41,886 bases of DNA, taken from NCBI GenBank assembly GCA_013365365.1, contig JABVXU010000466.1:1-41886 (forward strand), written 5' to 3'. The position numbers were made by a program, and so were the translations under genes. The notes under the pieces are model-generated. The model saw only the letters and a list, made by a program, of their open reading frames with translations. It did not search any database and had not been told where the DNA came from. The number at the start of each line of letters is the position of its first letter. Within the stretch, counting starts at the first letter, position 1. Positions 23,901 through 35,608 of this stretch are shown here, piece after piece. The DNA comes from Cruorifilaria tuberocauda (taxonomy: Eukaryota; Nematoda; Chromadorea; Rhabditida; Onchocercidae).

Positions 23901-26456
23901 TCTTATTTCTAAAATTCTTATTCAATGAATTTAATTTCAAAAAAGTTTCGAAATATTTTATAAATTTTATTTTATTTTAGCGGTGTAAAATTGAAAATTT
24001 ACATATAAAAATTAATCGAATAGTTATAAGCTAACTTTTTTTTAATCAATTTTTCTATATAAAAACTTAATTAAAAACTTCTGATTATTCAATTAACAAT
24101 TTAATATTTAGACAAATTGATAAAACGTTGGGTAATAAACAGTTTCGTATAATTCGTAAAGCTTATCAGTATTAGCAGCTTATCAATGTTTATTATCTAT
24201 CAATTTGTCTAAATACTTTACTTGAAATACTTTACTCAAAGTCTTACAATAATAATTGTAATTTATCAATTAACTTATATTTATTAGTTAAATTAAGACA
24301 AAGTAGAATTTGTTTATTCGAAAACTTCACGCATACCATCCAATGGTGCAGTGTAAGCCATAACTTGCTCAATTTGTGTTTGTGACATGATTTGCATGAT
24401 ATCAAATTCGGTGAATAATTTTCCTTTCTCACCAAGTGCTCTAAAAATTCCAAGTTTTTTAATTTTAAAATTAAATATATTAAATGTTTTCAATTTAAAA
24501 TTAAACATTTCATTCATCATTGATTGTTAAAACATTTTCTTAAGCTAAAACACAAAGAATGAAAAAGTTTCCATTGTTTGTCCATAAAGGATGAAACAAA
24601 GGATGGAACTCTTTCAAATTCCATCTTAATTTTCTACAAGAAATATAAGAAAATTCGATGTTTAATTAATTTTAAAACTTTCATTCATATTTAATATATT
24701 ATTTTTTATAACATGAAATAATTGTTAATAATCATATTAGCATAAATTAATAACTGTAATAGCTTTCAAATTCATGAAATAATTATGAATTAGCTTAAGT
24801 TTTAAATGATAATAAATGATTAGAGTTAGATTTAATTAGATGCTTGATAAAAATTTTACTATTTATACCGAGAAATACTTGGTCTACCATCAACAGTACT
24901 CCAGAAAGCAAATGGTCCGGTTACCACGTTACCGAATCCATCCGTTTCACCGATAAAATACGGACTGAAGAAGATTGAATCCCTCGGATCCGGTAAATAA
25001 TTATCTAAAACGCAATCCCAATACGGTAATGATACTTGCGGATCGATTAGGCGCAACGCAATTTCAAACCTATAATTCGAAATTTAAGATTTAAAATCTA
25101 AAAAAAAATAAATTTTCGTTTTTATTTAAAAAAAAACAATGAGTGGAAAATTTTAAGCAAAATTTGTACCGTTTTAAAAATTCACGATGCCATGGCAAAA
25201 ATCCGGGTCCTGAATGTGCACCACTACCTCGACCCACCTGAAATATATTAGAATCATCCGACATTCTGAATCTAACTACTAAAATCCAAATTGTTAGCTT
25301 ATCAAAAATTGAAATTTTCAAATTGGCTTAAATTTGACTAAATTTGACTGAGTAAAAAACAAACTATAAAAATTTAGCTGTGATTAAATTTCAAGTATTT
25401 TCGATCAGAACAAAATTTTAAACTTTAAACTTTAAACTTGAGTAGCAATTTTGACTTAAGCTAACGTTTTGGTGCTCGATCGTCATGCGATCGTATTCAC
25501 CGCTTCGTTTTAGCATTGTTATGGCGTTGAAGAACCTGAGACGTTCATCTTCCGTAAGCATCCGGTATTCCTTCCGATATCCCAACGCCAAAAGCTGACC
25601 ATTCGGTAGAATGCATTGATTCTGTGGTCCTATTGAACCCTTAAAACTTTTTTTATTAATTTACATTTTCAATTCAAGAAAAAAATACTCATAAAATTCA
25701 AACTCTCAGAAAAGCTATCAGAAATTGTCATTCAAAGGTTTGAAAATTTGAAGTAAAAAATAATTTCTTGTATAATATGCATGTGTACATATTAATTTGG
25801 AAAAATTTTTAAAAATCAATCAATCAATCAATCAATAAATCAGTAAATCAGTAGACAAAAAGATAATGAATTTCAATTATTAATTAAATTAATTAACCTG
25901 AAAGAATGGACATAAACAGTTGATCGTCATACAGTCATACGGATGGCTAGCTATTTGACCTCTTGCAAACGGACTTAACGGCGCCGGTTGAAGAAATTGG
26001 GGCGGAGTGGGTGGTGGAGGTCTTTGATCAGCCGTTTCACGCCTTGAATTACGAGCCATTTGTTGTAACTGAAATTTCAACTTGTTGATTTACTAACATT
26101 ATTATTATCCAACCTTAATTATCCTCTAATTAAAAAACAGTTAAGCTAATTTCACCTGTACATAATTTATTTCAAAACAAAAGATTTCGTTAGATTAGCT
26201 TACAAATTTAAGAAATTTTAAAAGTGAAAAAATTGATTGCTAAATTATTTTGAAAATAAAAACAAAAAAGCTGAATGAAATTTTTGTAACTTATAAAAAG
26301 AGTAACTTAATGTAACTTAATTAAATAGCTTACCGTTAAGCATATTTGTCGAGCTTCTGGAGTTGGCTCTTCATTGCAATTTTGCATAAATGTTAACTGT
26401 TGAGCAAATGTTACAGTAAACAGAAATACAGTTGCAATACAATAAATTAATTTCAT
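20948..26456 (-). CDS. Secreted tyrosinase with two ShKT domains (tyrosinase A)
   Basis: Type-3 copper oxidase of o-phenols, likely secreted for cuticle or eggshell tanning (role inferred). Exons in transcript order: 26334-26456, 25898-26068, 25466-25639, 25170-25237, 24869-25069, 24337-24440, 23674-23864, 23157-23304 (or 23217-23304), 22225-22454, 21927-22137, 21605-21753, 20948-21064. 628 aa, or 608 aa with the shorter exon 8. Signal peptide 1-18. CuA ligands His154, His164, His173 ([11 protein letters not shown]); CuB His295, His299 (HSFVH) and His322 in [12 protein letters not shown], matching both tyrosinase signatures. A Cys-rich region (exon 9) is followed by ShKT domains in exons 10 and 11 and a Ser/Lys-rich tail. 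Resembles C. elegans tyr genes; exact orthologue not assigned. The unspliced ORF through 21889 would truncate the second ShKT domain. Confidence 0.9.
21605..22137 (-). other. Two ShKT domains of tyrosinase A (exons 10 and 11)
   Basis: Exon 10 encodes C-F-N-R-M-P-C-C followed by [16 protein letters not shown] and AAACGKC. Exon 11 encodes [24 protein letters not shown] and RSTCQLC. Both fit the six-cysteine ShKT spacing common in nematode secreted enzymes; the first has one extra Cys next to the second conserved Cys. These are accessory domains of an enzyme, not a free peptide. Confidence 0.85.
22965..23070. repeat. Intronic tandem duplication, 53-bp unit
   Basis: Two adjacent copies (22965-23017 and 23018-23070) beginning CCTATTAAATCTTAATTCT or CCTACTAAATCTTAATTCT, with about ten differences, in the intron between exons 8 and 9 of tyrosinase A. 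Confidence 0.75.
23576..23634. repeat. Intronic TTAGTCTAATTTATTGATTT repeats
   Basis: The motif TTAGTCTAATTTATTGATTT occurs twice, with a partial TTAGTCTAATT copy between, just downstream of exon 7 of tyrosinase A in the intron. Confidence 0.7.
24105..24216. repeat. Intronic inverted repeat with 18-bp perfect arms
   Basis: TATTTAGACAAATTGATA at 24105-24122 is the exact reverse complement of 24199-24216. Just inside the arms, TAATAAAC on the left can pair with GTTTATTA on the right, and the loop contains a further GCTTATCAG/GCAGCTTATC near-palindrome. It lies in the intron between exons 6 and 7 of tyrosinase A. Confidence 0.8.
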
Positions 26457-26462
26457 TTTCTA
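26457..26462 (-). promoter_or_regulatory. Probable spliced-leader acceptor of tyrosinase A
   Basis: On the minus strand a run of T followed by TAG (26462-26460) is placed three bases before the start ATG. This is typical trans-splice acceptor layout and supports the start at 26456. Confidence 0.55.
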
Positions 26463-28579
26463 AAAAAGACAATTTTATTTTAATGCATGAATACGTGTTT
26501 ACGTGTACTTGCGTGTGCAAAAATTAATTACTGTTAAATTAAATTCACTTTGTGAACTTTCAATTTTCACAATCAGACAAGTAAAGGTGTAGTAAAAGTT
26601 TTTTTTTTTTTTATTATAAAATATTTTAATTGAATAAAAGCTTTTTCTGATAAACTTCTAAAGTTTCTGATAAGTATTTATGAATTTCCAATACTTTCAT
26701 CAGAATAATACATTGGAAAAATATATTCAATTTAATCAATTTAATCAATCAATCAGTTTCGCAAATTTGAAAAGACAAAGATTAAACTGAAGAATTTCTA
26801 TTGAGAATTAAAAATAATTGGCAAATAAGTTATTTGAAATAAAAAAAGAGTGAAAATAAAAGTTAGCATTATGAAACTTATTACTTTAAAAAAAACTTTA
26901 AACTTTTGTTTTGAATGTAAATCTAACATTTTCTAAAGTGTCACTTCAAATTTCGGTCCAATACAAATATTCACTTTTTAACCTTTCGAGTTTTTATAAA
27001 ACAAAAAGGAATCAAATTAAATAATGAAATAAATTAAAAAAACGGTAAAGGTACAACAGTGAATGAGGTCAACTAAATAATCATTACAATGTAAAAAGAT
27101 GACCTTGCAATGCTTCATCGATACAAACAACTTGTTCATTCAACAATTTCCAGCTCAACACACATTTCTAATTAAATTAATTTTTTTTTAAGAAAAAAAC
27201 TTCACTATTTTTTAGGTTATTTATAACAACTGTTTCATATTACGCTAAAATAACATGCACAACAGTTAAAGGTAGCAATATTGATTGATAGTTATGATTT
27301 TGTGCCATTTAGTCAAAAGTTGATTTAAGCTTATTACAAATGCAAACAAATAACATTTTTTCATTGCTGAAAATACTCGCAATTTTGCTTATCTAAACGA
27401 GAAAAAATCATTCTATGCTTTAACTTTTTAATTCTAGCTATTACCTTAATCCTAGAGTAAATCAACCTAATTCGTTTTCTTTTTGTTCCTTTTAAGTTGA
27501 CAACAAATTTATAGGTAAAAGTTAAGGTGAAACTATAAATATTTTCAAGATAATCGAATAAGATTAAATTATGCCGTAAGTTTTATTTATTGGATAGAAA
27601 TGGATCTGTTCCATACTTACTGTTAAAATTATCGATTTATCAAATATCAAAATCAATAATAGCGAGAAATTTACTGTATTTTTAAAATTTCTAATTAAGA
27701 TAAATTACTATAATATATTACACTATCATCGATTTCTATAATATACTATCATACATATAATATATAATTTCTATAATATAATATATTGTCATCAACTTCT
27801 CATTCATTTTTTTCAGGACTGTAAAAGTTATTTTTAAGTTTAAATTAAACTTATCAGCAGCATAAATTTACAAATTTGATCAGAATTGATTAATTGAGAG
27901 TGTAAAATAGAAAGGAAACCTGTAGGATAAGCTTTCTGAAGGTTATATTATACTTAAATTTAATTTAATAAAAAAAACAGAGACGTCCTCGGAATGTTTG
28001 TTCTCATCTTTACCTTTTCTATTCCTCTTTACAATTTCTTTTCTTCTAAGCAAAAGAAAAAATACTGAAACTTGTTACATTCGTTGATAATTTTTTCTTT
28101 TTTTTGAATTTTCCATCAATGAAAAAATGAATGAAAGAAAAGAATTTGTAATTGTGTATTGTATTTCTGATTTCCGATCATAGCATCAAAGTGCAAATTT
28201 GGAATTTAAATTTACGACGAAAGTTCCTTTTTTCATATCATTTCATATATCAGTTATCGAGAAAAAATTGATTAGATAATTGGATAAATATTAGTAATTG
28301 CAATTTTGCAGTTTTTAAGTAAATAATTATTTGATTATCTTTTATACGAGTAGATAGTTTAACTTTGCATTTTCCAAATGAAACAATTATTTGATTATCT
28401 TTAAAACAACCTTAATTTCTTTCTTCGTTTTTTGCTTATACTTTTAGAAAAATACCGTAAAAGGATAACAACAGCTAAAAGAGTGCAAAAAATTTTTAAA
28501 TATAATCAATCTTTGAAATTTCTCTATGCTATTGTTTTAAGCATTATTGTATAAACATGAGGAAGTGATTGAAATTTTA

Positions 28580-28717
28580 ATGAAAATTTCAACCTTAATA
28601 CTCTTTAGCGTAATATTTCTACCAGTCCCTATGCTTGCAATATTCTACGATCCAAGCAATTTGTTGCTTCAAAAAAAGTTCCGTAAAAAAAGTTTCGTGA
28701 AGTGTTTTTTGATTTAG
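28580..28717 (+). CDS. Possible small secreted peptide, 45 aa
   Basis: An ATG at 28580 opens 45 codons to a TAG at 28715-28717. The first 20 residues (MKISTLILFSVIFLPVPMLA) look like a good signal peptide, followed by a short basic part with KKFRKK. No family recognised, and only one exon is visible. A chance hydrophobic ORF is quite possible in such T-rich DNA, and I found no acceptor, polyadenylation or conservation support. Confidence 0.2.
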   Translation: MKISTLILFSVIFLPVPMLAIFYDPSNLLLQKKFRKKSFVKCFLI

Positions 28718-29635
28718 GAAAGTTTGATTCGGTTTACTTCACGAATAATTTTGTTTGCGGGATTGTTCCTTGATTTGACAGAACAGTTCCTCGTTTTATT
28801 TGAAGTTGAAAAACAAGCCGAGGTAAATCTTCGTTGATGAGTTGGGGTAGAGCAATGAAGCACGAATGTAGAATACTTTGAAGGTTTGATAAGACTAAAA
28901 CTTTGTTTACTATCCTGGTCTTTTATAGTGAGATTTCATAGGATGAAAATGTTTATATTTGATAAAATGAAAAATACGGGAAAGCGTTGAAAATAAAATT
29001 CGCTTGATAGCTTGAATTGTTTTCACGAGAAGGATTGTTATAGTCATTGTTGGAACTAAAGTTGAGTTTTATAATTTAGTAATTTGATAAGGTATCAAAA
29101 AAGGTAAATATGATAGTATGGTAATTTGATAAGTTATCAAAACAATTAGTAAATATGAGAGTCATAGGATTGAAATTTATATCATGAGAACTGTAATTGA
29201 ATTAAAAACAAACTTACTGCAAGAGGAAATGAGATATGATAAGTATAAACAATAAAAAGAATTTTAGCATATTTGTCTGATTTAGTTATACAATGAATAC
29301 GGTAATTTTAAAATAATTTTTAATTTTTAAATCTTAAATCTAAAAAATCTTAAACTTTGTAAGATAAATGTGACATAAGTGAATATATGTTTGGATTTGT
29401 TACAGTTCAGAATGATCGGAAAATTACAGTAAAATAAAAGAAAACAAATATTTGTTTGGCAAGAAAAATTGCAAGAAACAAAAATGAATGAATGTATTAA
29501 GTATAAGAAGAGACGTTTGGTTCCGCTTTTCGAACAAATCAGAAAGTATTTTCCAATCAAATCGTCGCTTGAGTACATTTATTTAAACAATGAAAAAAGA
29601 AAGGAAGAAAGAAAGAGTTCATGAAATAATATTAT

Positions 29636-29850
29636 TTAGCTTAAATTCATAAAATACTCCTATTTAACTTAGCTTGATAATTCATGAAATAATTATATTT
29701 AACTTAGGTTAATAATCGTAACAGCTTAAACTCATGGAACATTCGTATTAACTTAAGCTAAAAATTCTAATAGTTTTTAAATTCATAAAATAACTATATC
29801 TAGCTTAAGTTGATAGCTTAAATTGATGAAGCATTGTATTAGCAGAAATT
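29636..29850. repeat. Degenerate tandem array of AGCTTAA / ATTCATGAAATAA units
   Basis: Four or five diverged copies of a unit of roughly 50-60 bp containing AGCTTAAATTCATGAAATAA and TTTAACTTAGGTTAATAA. A similar stretch occurs in the tyrosinase A intron near 24710-24800, so the unit is dispersed as well as tandem. Confidence 0.6.
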
Positions 29851-32800
29851 AATCAGCTCAAGAAAAGCGCCGAAAAACGAATATTCGTTGAAGCGATGGA
29901 ATAATGAATTTTCAGCTGATACTTTTAATCCGGTTACTTTCATTACAATAATTCCTTAACAGGTTTCTCTCGGTGGAGGAGGAGAGGGGATGAAATTTAG
30001 AAAAAGGAAGAAGAAATGAATTCTTAGTTAAGCTTTTCAATTTAACAAAAGTTTGCTTTCAATTTTTCATTTCAATAATATATATGCTCATGTGGAACAC
30101 TTCTATTTTCTTTAATATTTCGAAAATAAAATTTTTTTTTTGGAAAAGAAGATTTTTTGATTTGATCTTTAATTTTAACAAAGATTTTTCGTGTCTATTT
30201 TTCGATCGATAAATGCGAAGCCGTTAAACAGCTTACTTCTAAATAAATGGCCAGTTAGTTTTTTTTTTAAAGTAAGTAAATAAGTAAATAAATATTTTTC
30301 ACTTATTTATTATATATTTCATTAAACCACTTCTGTTTGTATGTTCAAATTTTCGCTGAGATAAATTAATAATTTTCAATAAACATTTCAATAAATTCAC
30401 CTTTTACTTACTTATGTTAACAGTCTCCGAGTTTCTTAGCTTTACTAAGCATTCTATTACTAACTTAATGAACTTTGAGAATTTGTATTCTTTAAGTTAT
30501 TTTTACTTATATTGTGATTACGACCGCTGGAAATATTCAAAGTAATCTTAATTTTAATTCGGTTTCATGAAAAATTAATAAAAGCAAATATTTTATTTTT
30601 TGTAATATAAAATTTTTGTGATAGTTTTTTTCTCATACTTTAACTTAACAATAAAGCGTTGAAAAGTACTTACCTTATTAATAATCAAAGGAATAGAGCA
30701 AAAAATTAAAAGAAGAGATAATATCAATCACTAATTAGAATATGAACAAATATACTTTAGTGACGATCAATAACTAGGAATAGAATTCAATGTTAGCTGC
30801 AAAACATGAACTTTTCTCTAAGTTAATGAAATACTAAAGTTTTCAACGCTACTATACGGTGAAATGATAAAGTGAAATTATGAATTGAAAGAATCAAAAA
30901 TACTAGTAGCCTGAATTCTTGATAACATTTTAGATAACGTGAAAGAAGAAAACTGGTTTGAAACTGATATTATCATATCAAAATTTATGCACTAATAGAA
31001 AAGTAAGCTGAACTTAAGGAGTGTAAGTAAATTTTACTGCGTGATATTTTACGTGATACTTGTAAGGTGATATCGATATTTGTTGAATGATAAATTGGGT
31101 GAGCAAAAGGTATGAACTATGAAATGAGTAAAACTGTGAAATAGTGAAAGAAACGAGTTAAACAATTTATCATTCCTAGAAAGAATGACGAAAAGGAAAG
31201 TGCAAAATACATGAGAGAAGTTCTTCTTAGGAGAAAATAGTGAAATCATAAAACTAAGATAACAGGTCAAAGTGCATATTTTATTCATATTAAGATTGTG
31301 TACTGATAAAAATTAATTATGTAGGCAATACTTGTGAAGAGTAAACTCTGAAATCTGAAAGTTAGTAAATTGAAAAGAAATGATTGCGGAAAAAATGAAC
31401 TTTGAATATTTGAGTGAAAATTAAGCAAGATATGAAAGTGAGATAATTAAGTAGGATAAGTAAGATATGAATCCGAAACAAGTAAATTATTCTATAGAGA
31501 GTGAAAATTTGTATTAATTTTAAATGGTAAAATTATAAGCAAGATATGAATGATAGGGAAAATTAAATTAAATTAAATGATCTGATTGGACTGATCGAAA
31601 AATGGTAATGATCAAAAAGAGTGTTAATATATTTATATTTTCGTTGAAATTAATGAAGAATTGATCATATTCAAATAAGGTTTAAAAATGTGTGTTATTT
31701 AAAGTAAATAATACTTTTTTTCAGTTTTGATTTTAAACTTAACTTTACTAAAATTATGTTCGACTTTTAAAAAAAGTAAAAATTATTGTATATTGTTTAA
31801 CTTGAATTGCAGAAATTTACCTTAAAATATTTCTCTCCAGAGTTTTAAATTTACCGGAGGAAGGAGAAAAAAATTATATATGAGTAAGTGTTCTGCAAAA
31901 CTACAGTGATCATAGGAGTAAAAGTAAGGTATTTTGATGGAATCATAGTAAATAGAAGAAATGGTAAATTCTGGGTAACTCTTTATTTTCATTTTTGGCT
32001 AATGATTATGCATAATATTGTTGATTGATCTTTTGTGAGAGATAAAACTGTCAACATTACTCTATAAGGTATGAAATTTCAGGTGGCATAATGTATTGTA
32101 TTGTATCATTATAAAGTTCAAATAAGCATTCACCGCAATATTTTAATTTTTTTTTAAAGATAAAGATTAGCTTCATAAAATCAATTAATCAATGGAAATT
32201 TAAATAATTAATTAATATATGCTTGCCTATGACATATTCCTATACTGCTAGGTATTATTGCATTTCTTTCAGAACTAAAATTTAACTAAAATTACTTAAA
32301 ATTAATAAAAATGCTATGTGATAAGAGATATTGATTAATTTAACTGTCATCAAATCATTAGCACAATGATAACGCATCACTTCCTTTTCTTTCATCAAAT
32401 TTTATTTTTCAATCTCAATCAATCAATATAAAAACTTTAGAAAATGACTATAATCAGTTATATTTAGATATATTAACTTACTTACTGGATAAAATTGAGT
32501 AAAATTCCAATTTTAACAGGTAAAAACGATTATAACAGTATAAAATACCATAGATGATATACTAGGTAAAAAGACTGAAGAAAGTTTTCCGGAAGCAAAG
32601 ATGGAAATGTCAATGATGAAGAAATGCTTCTTTTATAGAAATTTCCTTTCAAAAATTAAATTTTTCAGCCCCGCCTCGAAGCACTTTTGAAATTAAACCA
32701 CAAATTTTCGAACCAATTAGCTTGTTTTTAAGAAATTAAATGGTTGAAATGATTATTGCAATAAAAATTGAATGGTAAAAAGAAAAGAAAAGTTTGTTTT

Positions 32801-33307
32801 AGAAATCGACGAAAAATATTTAACCGTTCAACTTCGATTACTTTAACTCTAACATTCCTTCTAAATATTATTTCCTTTTTTTTATCATCTTTTTTTTCAA
32901 TTTTCATTTCAGCTAATGGACAAGGAACGATCATAATTGATTGCATACTTTTTTATTCAGCTCATTTATAAGTAATAGTTTATTTCAATTCCAATTTTAA
33001 GTTCAGTAGGAGAGAAAAATCGAAGTTTACAATGCTTGAATATGTGTGTGTTATCACAAAAATCGTTATTTCGATTACAATTCAAATAACTATTTATAAC
33101 GATTGCGTAACAATTCCTCAATCAAAAATTTTTACATCATAATGTGGCAGAATGTGTCTGTGTGTGTGTTACGTTGAAAACTTGCTTTTTTGCATTGGAA
33201 ATGAAAGAATGGAACAAACCTGTTTAGGTGAATTTTAAAAATTGATCCTAAAATTCAAACCATTCACTTTATAACAATTTGAATTTCCGCCTTCTTTTTT
33301 TCTCTTT

Positions 33308-33328
33308 TCCTTTCCTCTCTCTCTCTTT
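33308..33328. repeat. Pyrimidine/CT microsatellite
   Basis: A short CTCTCTCTCTCT run inside a longer pyrimidine tract (about 33297-33330). Confidence 0.7.
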
Positions 33329-33539
33329 AATTCACTTCTTTTACACTTTTGTTTTATGCAAAACTTTCACTTTTCATTATCTCTTTATTTCCATACTTTC
33401 ACTATAAAATGCATTACAAACAGAGTTCTCTCTGCATCTTTTTTACCTTTTTTTTTAACCTTTCACCTTACTGTTAAATATCATTAAATTTTATTTTTAA
33501 GTTTTTTTACTTCAGTTTTTCATCATTTCTATGATGAAA

Positions 33540-33656
33540 TATAAGAAATCAATTAAGTGATAAGGTAAGGTAAGTAAATGTGGTAAGTAAAAGTACGCAA
33601 GCATATCTTTACTTATCGAATTTACTTACCTTACCATTAATTAATTTCTTATATTG
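33540..33656. repeat. Long imperfect inverted repeat (hairpin-forming)
   Basis: The left part reads ATATAAGAAATCAATTAA then GGTAAGGTAAGTAAAT. The right part reads ATTTACTTACCTTACC then TTAATTAATTTCTTATAT, which are reverse complements with one mismatch in the outer segment. Arms of about 40 bp flank a loop of about 40 bp. Confidence 0.75.
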
Positions 33657-35608
33657 ATTTTCTTTATTTTAATTATCATTTAATCTATTTAATTCATTAA
33701 ATAGCACACATTCAAAGCAAGTCCTTTTTAATTAAAAAATTTTTTCATATTTTTTGCAATGAAAAAGAAACTCAATAAATCATTTAAATTATAGTTACGT
33801 GAAAAATTTTTTCAACTTTTATAAAAGTGGTTTTGAACTGATCAAACTTTTTAAATATTTTCCAATCGATTTTCCAATTCCAGTCCAATTATCGCTTCTC
33901 ATTATTTTTTTTTTTACTAATAAAATCTTAAAATTTAACCGAAAATTGCTTTTGGAAAATTATAATTGTTGGTGCAAAGTAATTTACTCTATTCAGATAT
34001 CGACGAGTAAAAGTAGCGTTCGCTTCGTTTCCGGATCCTGTAACCATTTCTTAATTCTTTTCACTTTTAACAAATTCGGAATTTTTGCTCCTTGATAGGA
34101 TTATGTATGCTAGAAATAGTTTTTCCTAAAATAATTAATAAGTTACAAGTAATGAAATAGTAAGTAAATAGCCGAATCATCATTATCATCTGAGTTGTTC
34201 TCACTAATTATTTCGTTGAATAAGAAAAAGCTAATTTCAATGTGTGAAATTGAAAACAAAATTTTTTTTCATAAAAACAAGCAGTCAAAGTGATATAATT
34301 AAATTAACTTAAATTTAAATTTTCCGGAATTTCGTTATTATTTATTTGGAAGGAAATTGCAAGTGAAACCTCTAATTTAAAAACTTTCCCTTAAATTTTC
34401 TAAAAACAAGCCGAGAGAAAACATATATCACTTTCGCTGCATATTTTACACAAATTAATAATTTGTTTTCAATTCCTGTATTTCTTGTCGTGCAACTTAT
34501 TTTCTTCCCGAGAGACACTGAAAGTAAAAACAATAATGAATAAATAATAATCATGATATTATCTAAAAACAAGCTTAAGTTTTCTTTCTAATTTTCATAT
34601 TTTTATGTTTGGACTTTATTTTTGTACAAAAATAGTAATTTACATTTCAAATAAATTTTACATCAAATAAATTTACATTTCTAAGATTTGATTATTAATT
34701 AGCAAATTTAAAATTTGAAAAAGTTTTGAAAATTTTTCTACAAAGTTGGAGGTGCAATGAAACCCAAAATACCGGTGTATTTTTAATTTCAACATGCTTT
34801 AAAAATATTTTCTTATATTTTGCAATTCGAACGTGATTTGATTATCACTGATATGTGATATGTTATCACTGTAAAATCATTGTAAAAATTCTTTTTTTGT
34901 AGATTTATTCAGTAATGGCAAATTTATTTTGGCGAATTTAGATGAAAGATCAGTGAACAGTGAAAGATCAATGATAACGTTAACTTAAGAGATAACGTAG
35001 ATGAACTAATAACAGTGATAATAATGATAATAAAAATGAGATAAATTTCAAACATTGCTAAGATATTAAAATATTATAACTTTCTTGATAAGCTAAAATT
35101 TGAAAGATTTGCAAATTTTTAAATAAGTTAAAATGGTTGCAAATACAAGCACAACAACAAAGCACACTTATTATTAAATTAAAAAATAATTTAATTACTA
35201 TTTGAGTTATTTAAATAATTAAATCTCAAGCTAACAAATTAATTTAGCTATTAATGATTGTATAATGAAATGAAACCTGAAACGAAACAGTATGTTACAG
35301 AGTTATGCAGAAATATTTAAAATTTAGCTGGAAAAATTTTTTGGAGCAATTTTAAGTTCAATTTAAGATTGAAAAGAAATGAGGAAATACTTTTTAGGAA
35401 TGAAATAATTAATAAATATAATTATTAACGGAGAAGAAGCAGTAATTAGCAATAAATTAGCAATTAGCAATAATTCGTTTTACATGAAAGTTTGCTTTAA
35501 AATTATTTGTACTCAGATTTTAATTCAAAATGCATGAAAATTTATATTACTTAGTATTAGTATCAAGCCTAATTTAAAAGTAAAGATGATAAACTTACTT
35601 TAATGTAT

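Larger units (their letters stand above)
26457..35608. other. 9.1-kb intergenic region between the tyrosinase paralogues
   Basis: No convincing multi-exon gene on either strand. It contains an AT-rich array at 29636-29850, one possible small secreted peptide at 28580-28717, a pyrimidine run near 33297-33327, a long inverted repeat near 33540-33656, and an isolated GC-box-like CCCCGCCTC near 32671. The part near 26.5-28 kb presumably holds the tyrosinase A promoter. The high density of stops and poly-T/poly-A runs argues against missed long exons, though short exons could escape notice. Confidence 0.5.

Noticed and set aside
24244..24520. Readthrough of tyrosinase A exon 6 ending GMREVFE then stop
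   Set aside because: The paralogue and the GATG/GTATGC donor at 24337 show that the extra residues are intronic.
29327..34572. Several 60-100 codon open frames in the intergenic gap
   Set aside because: All are low-complexity Phe/Ser/Lys/Asn-rich frames from poly-T/poly-A DNA without motifs or splice support.
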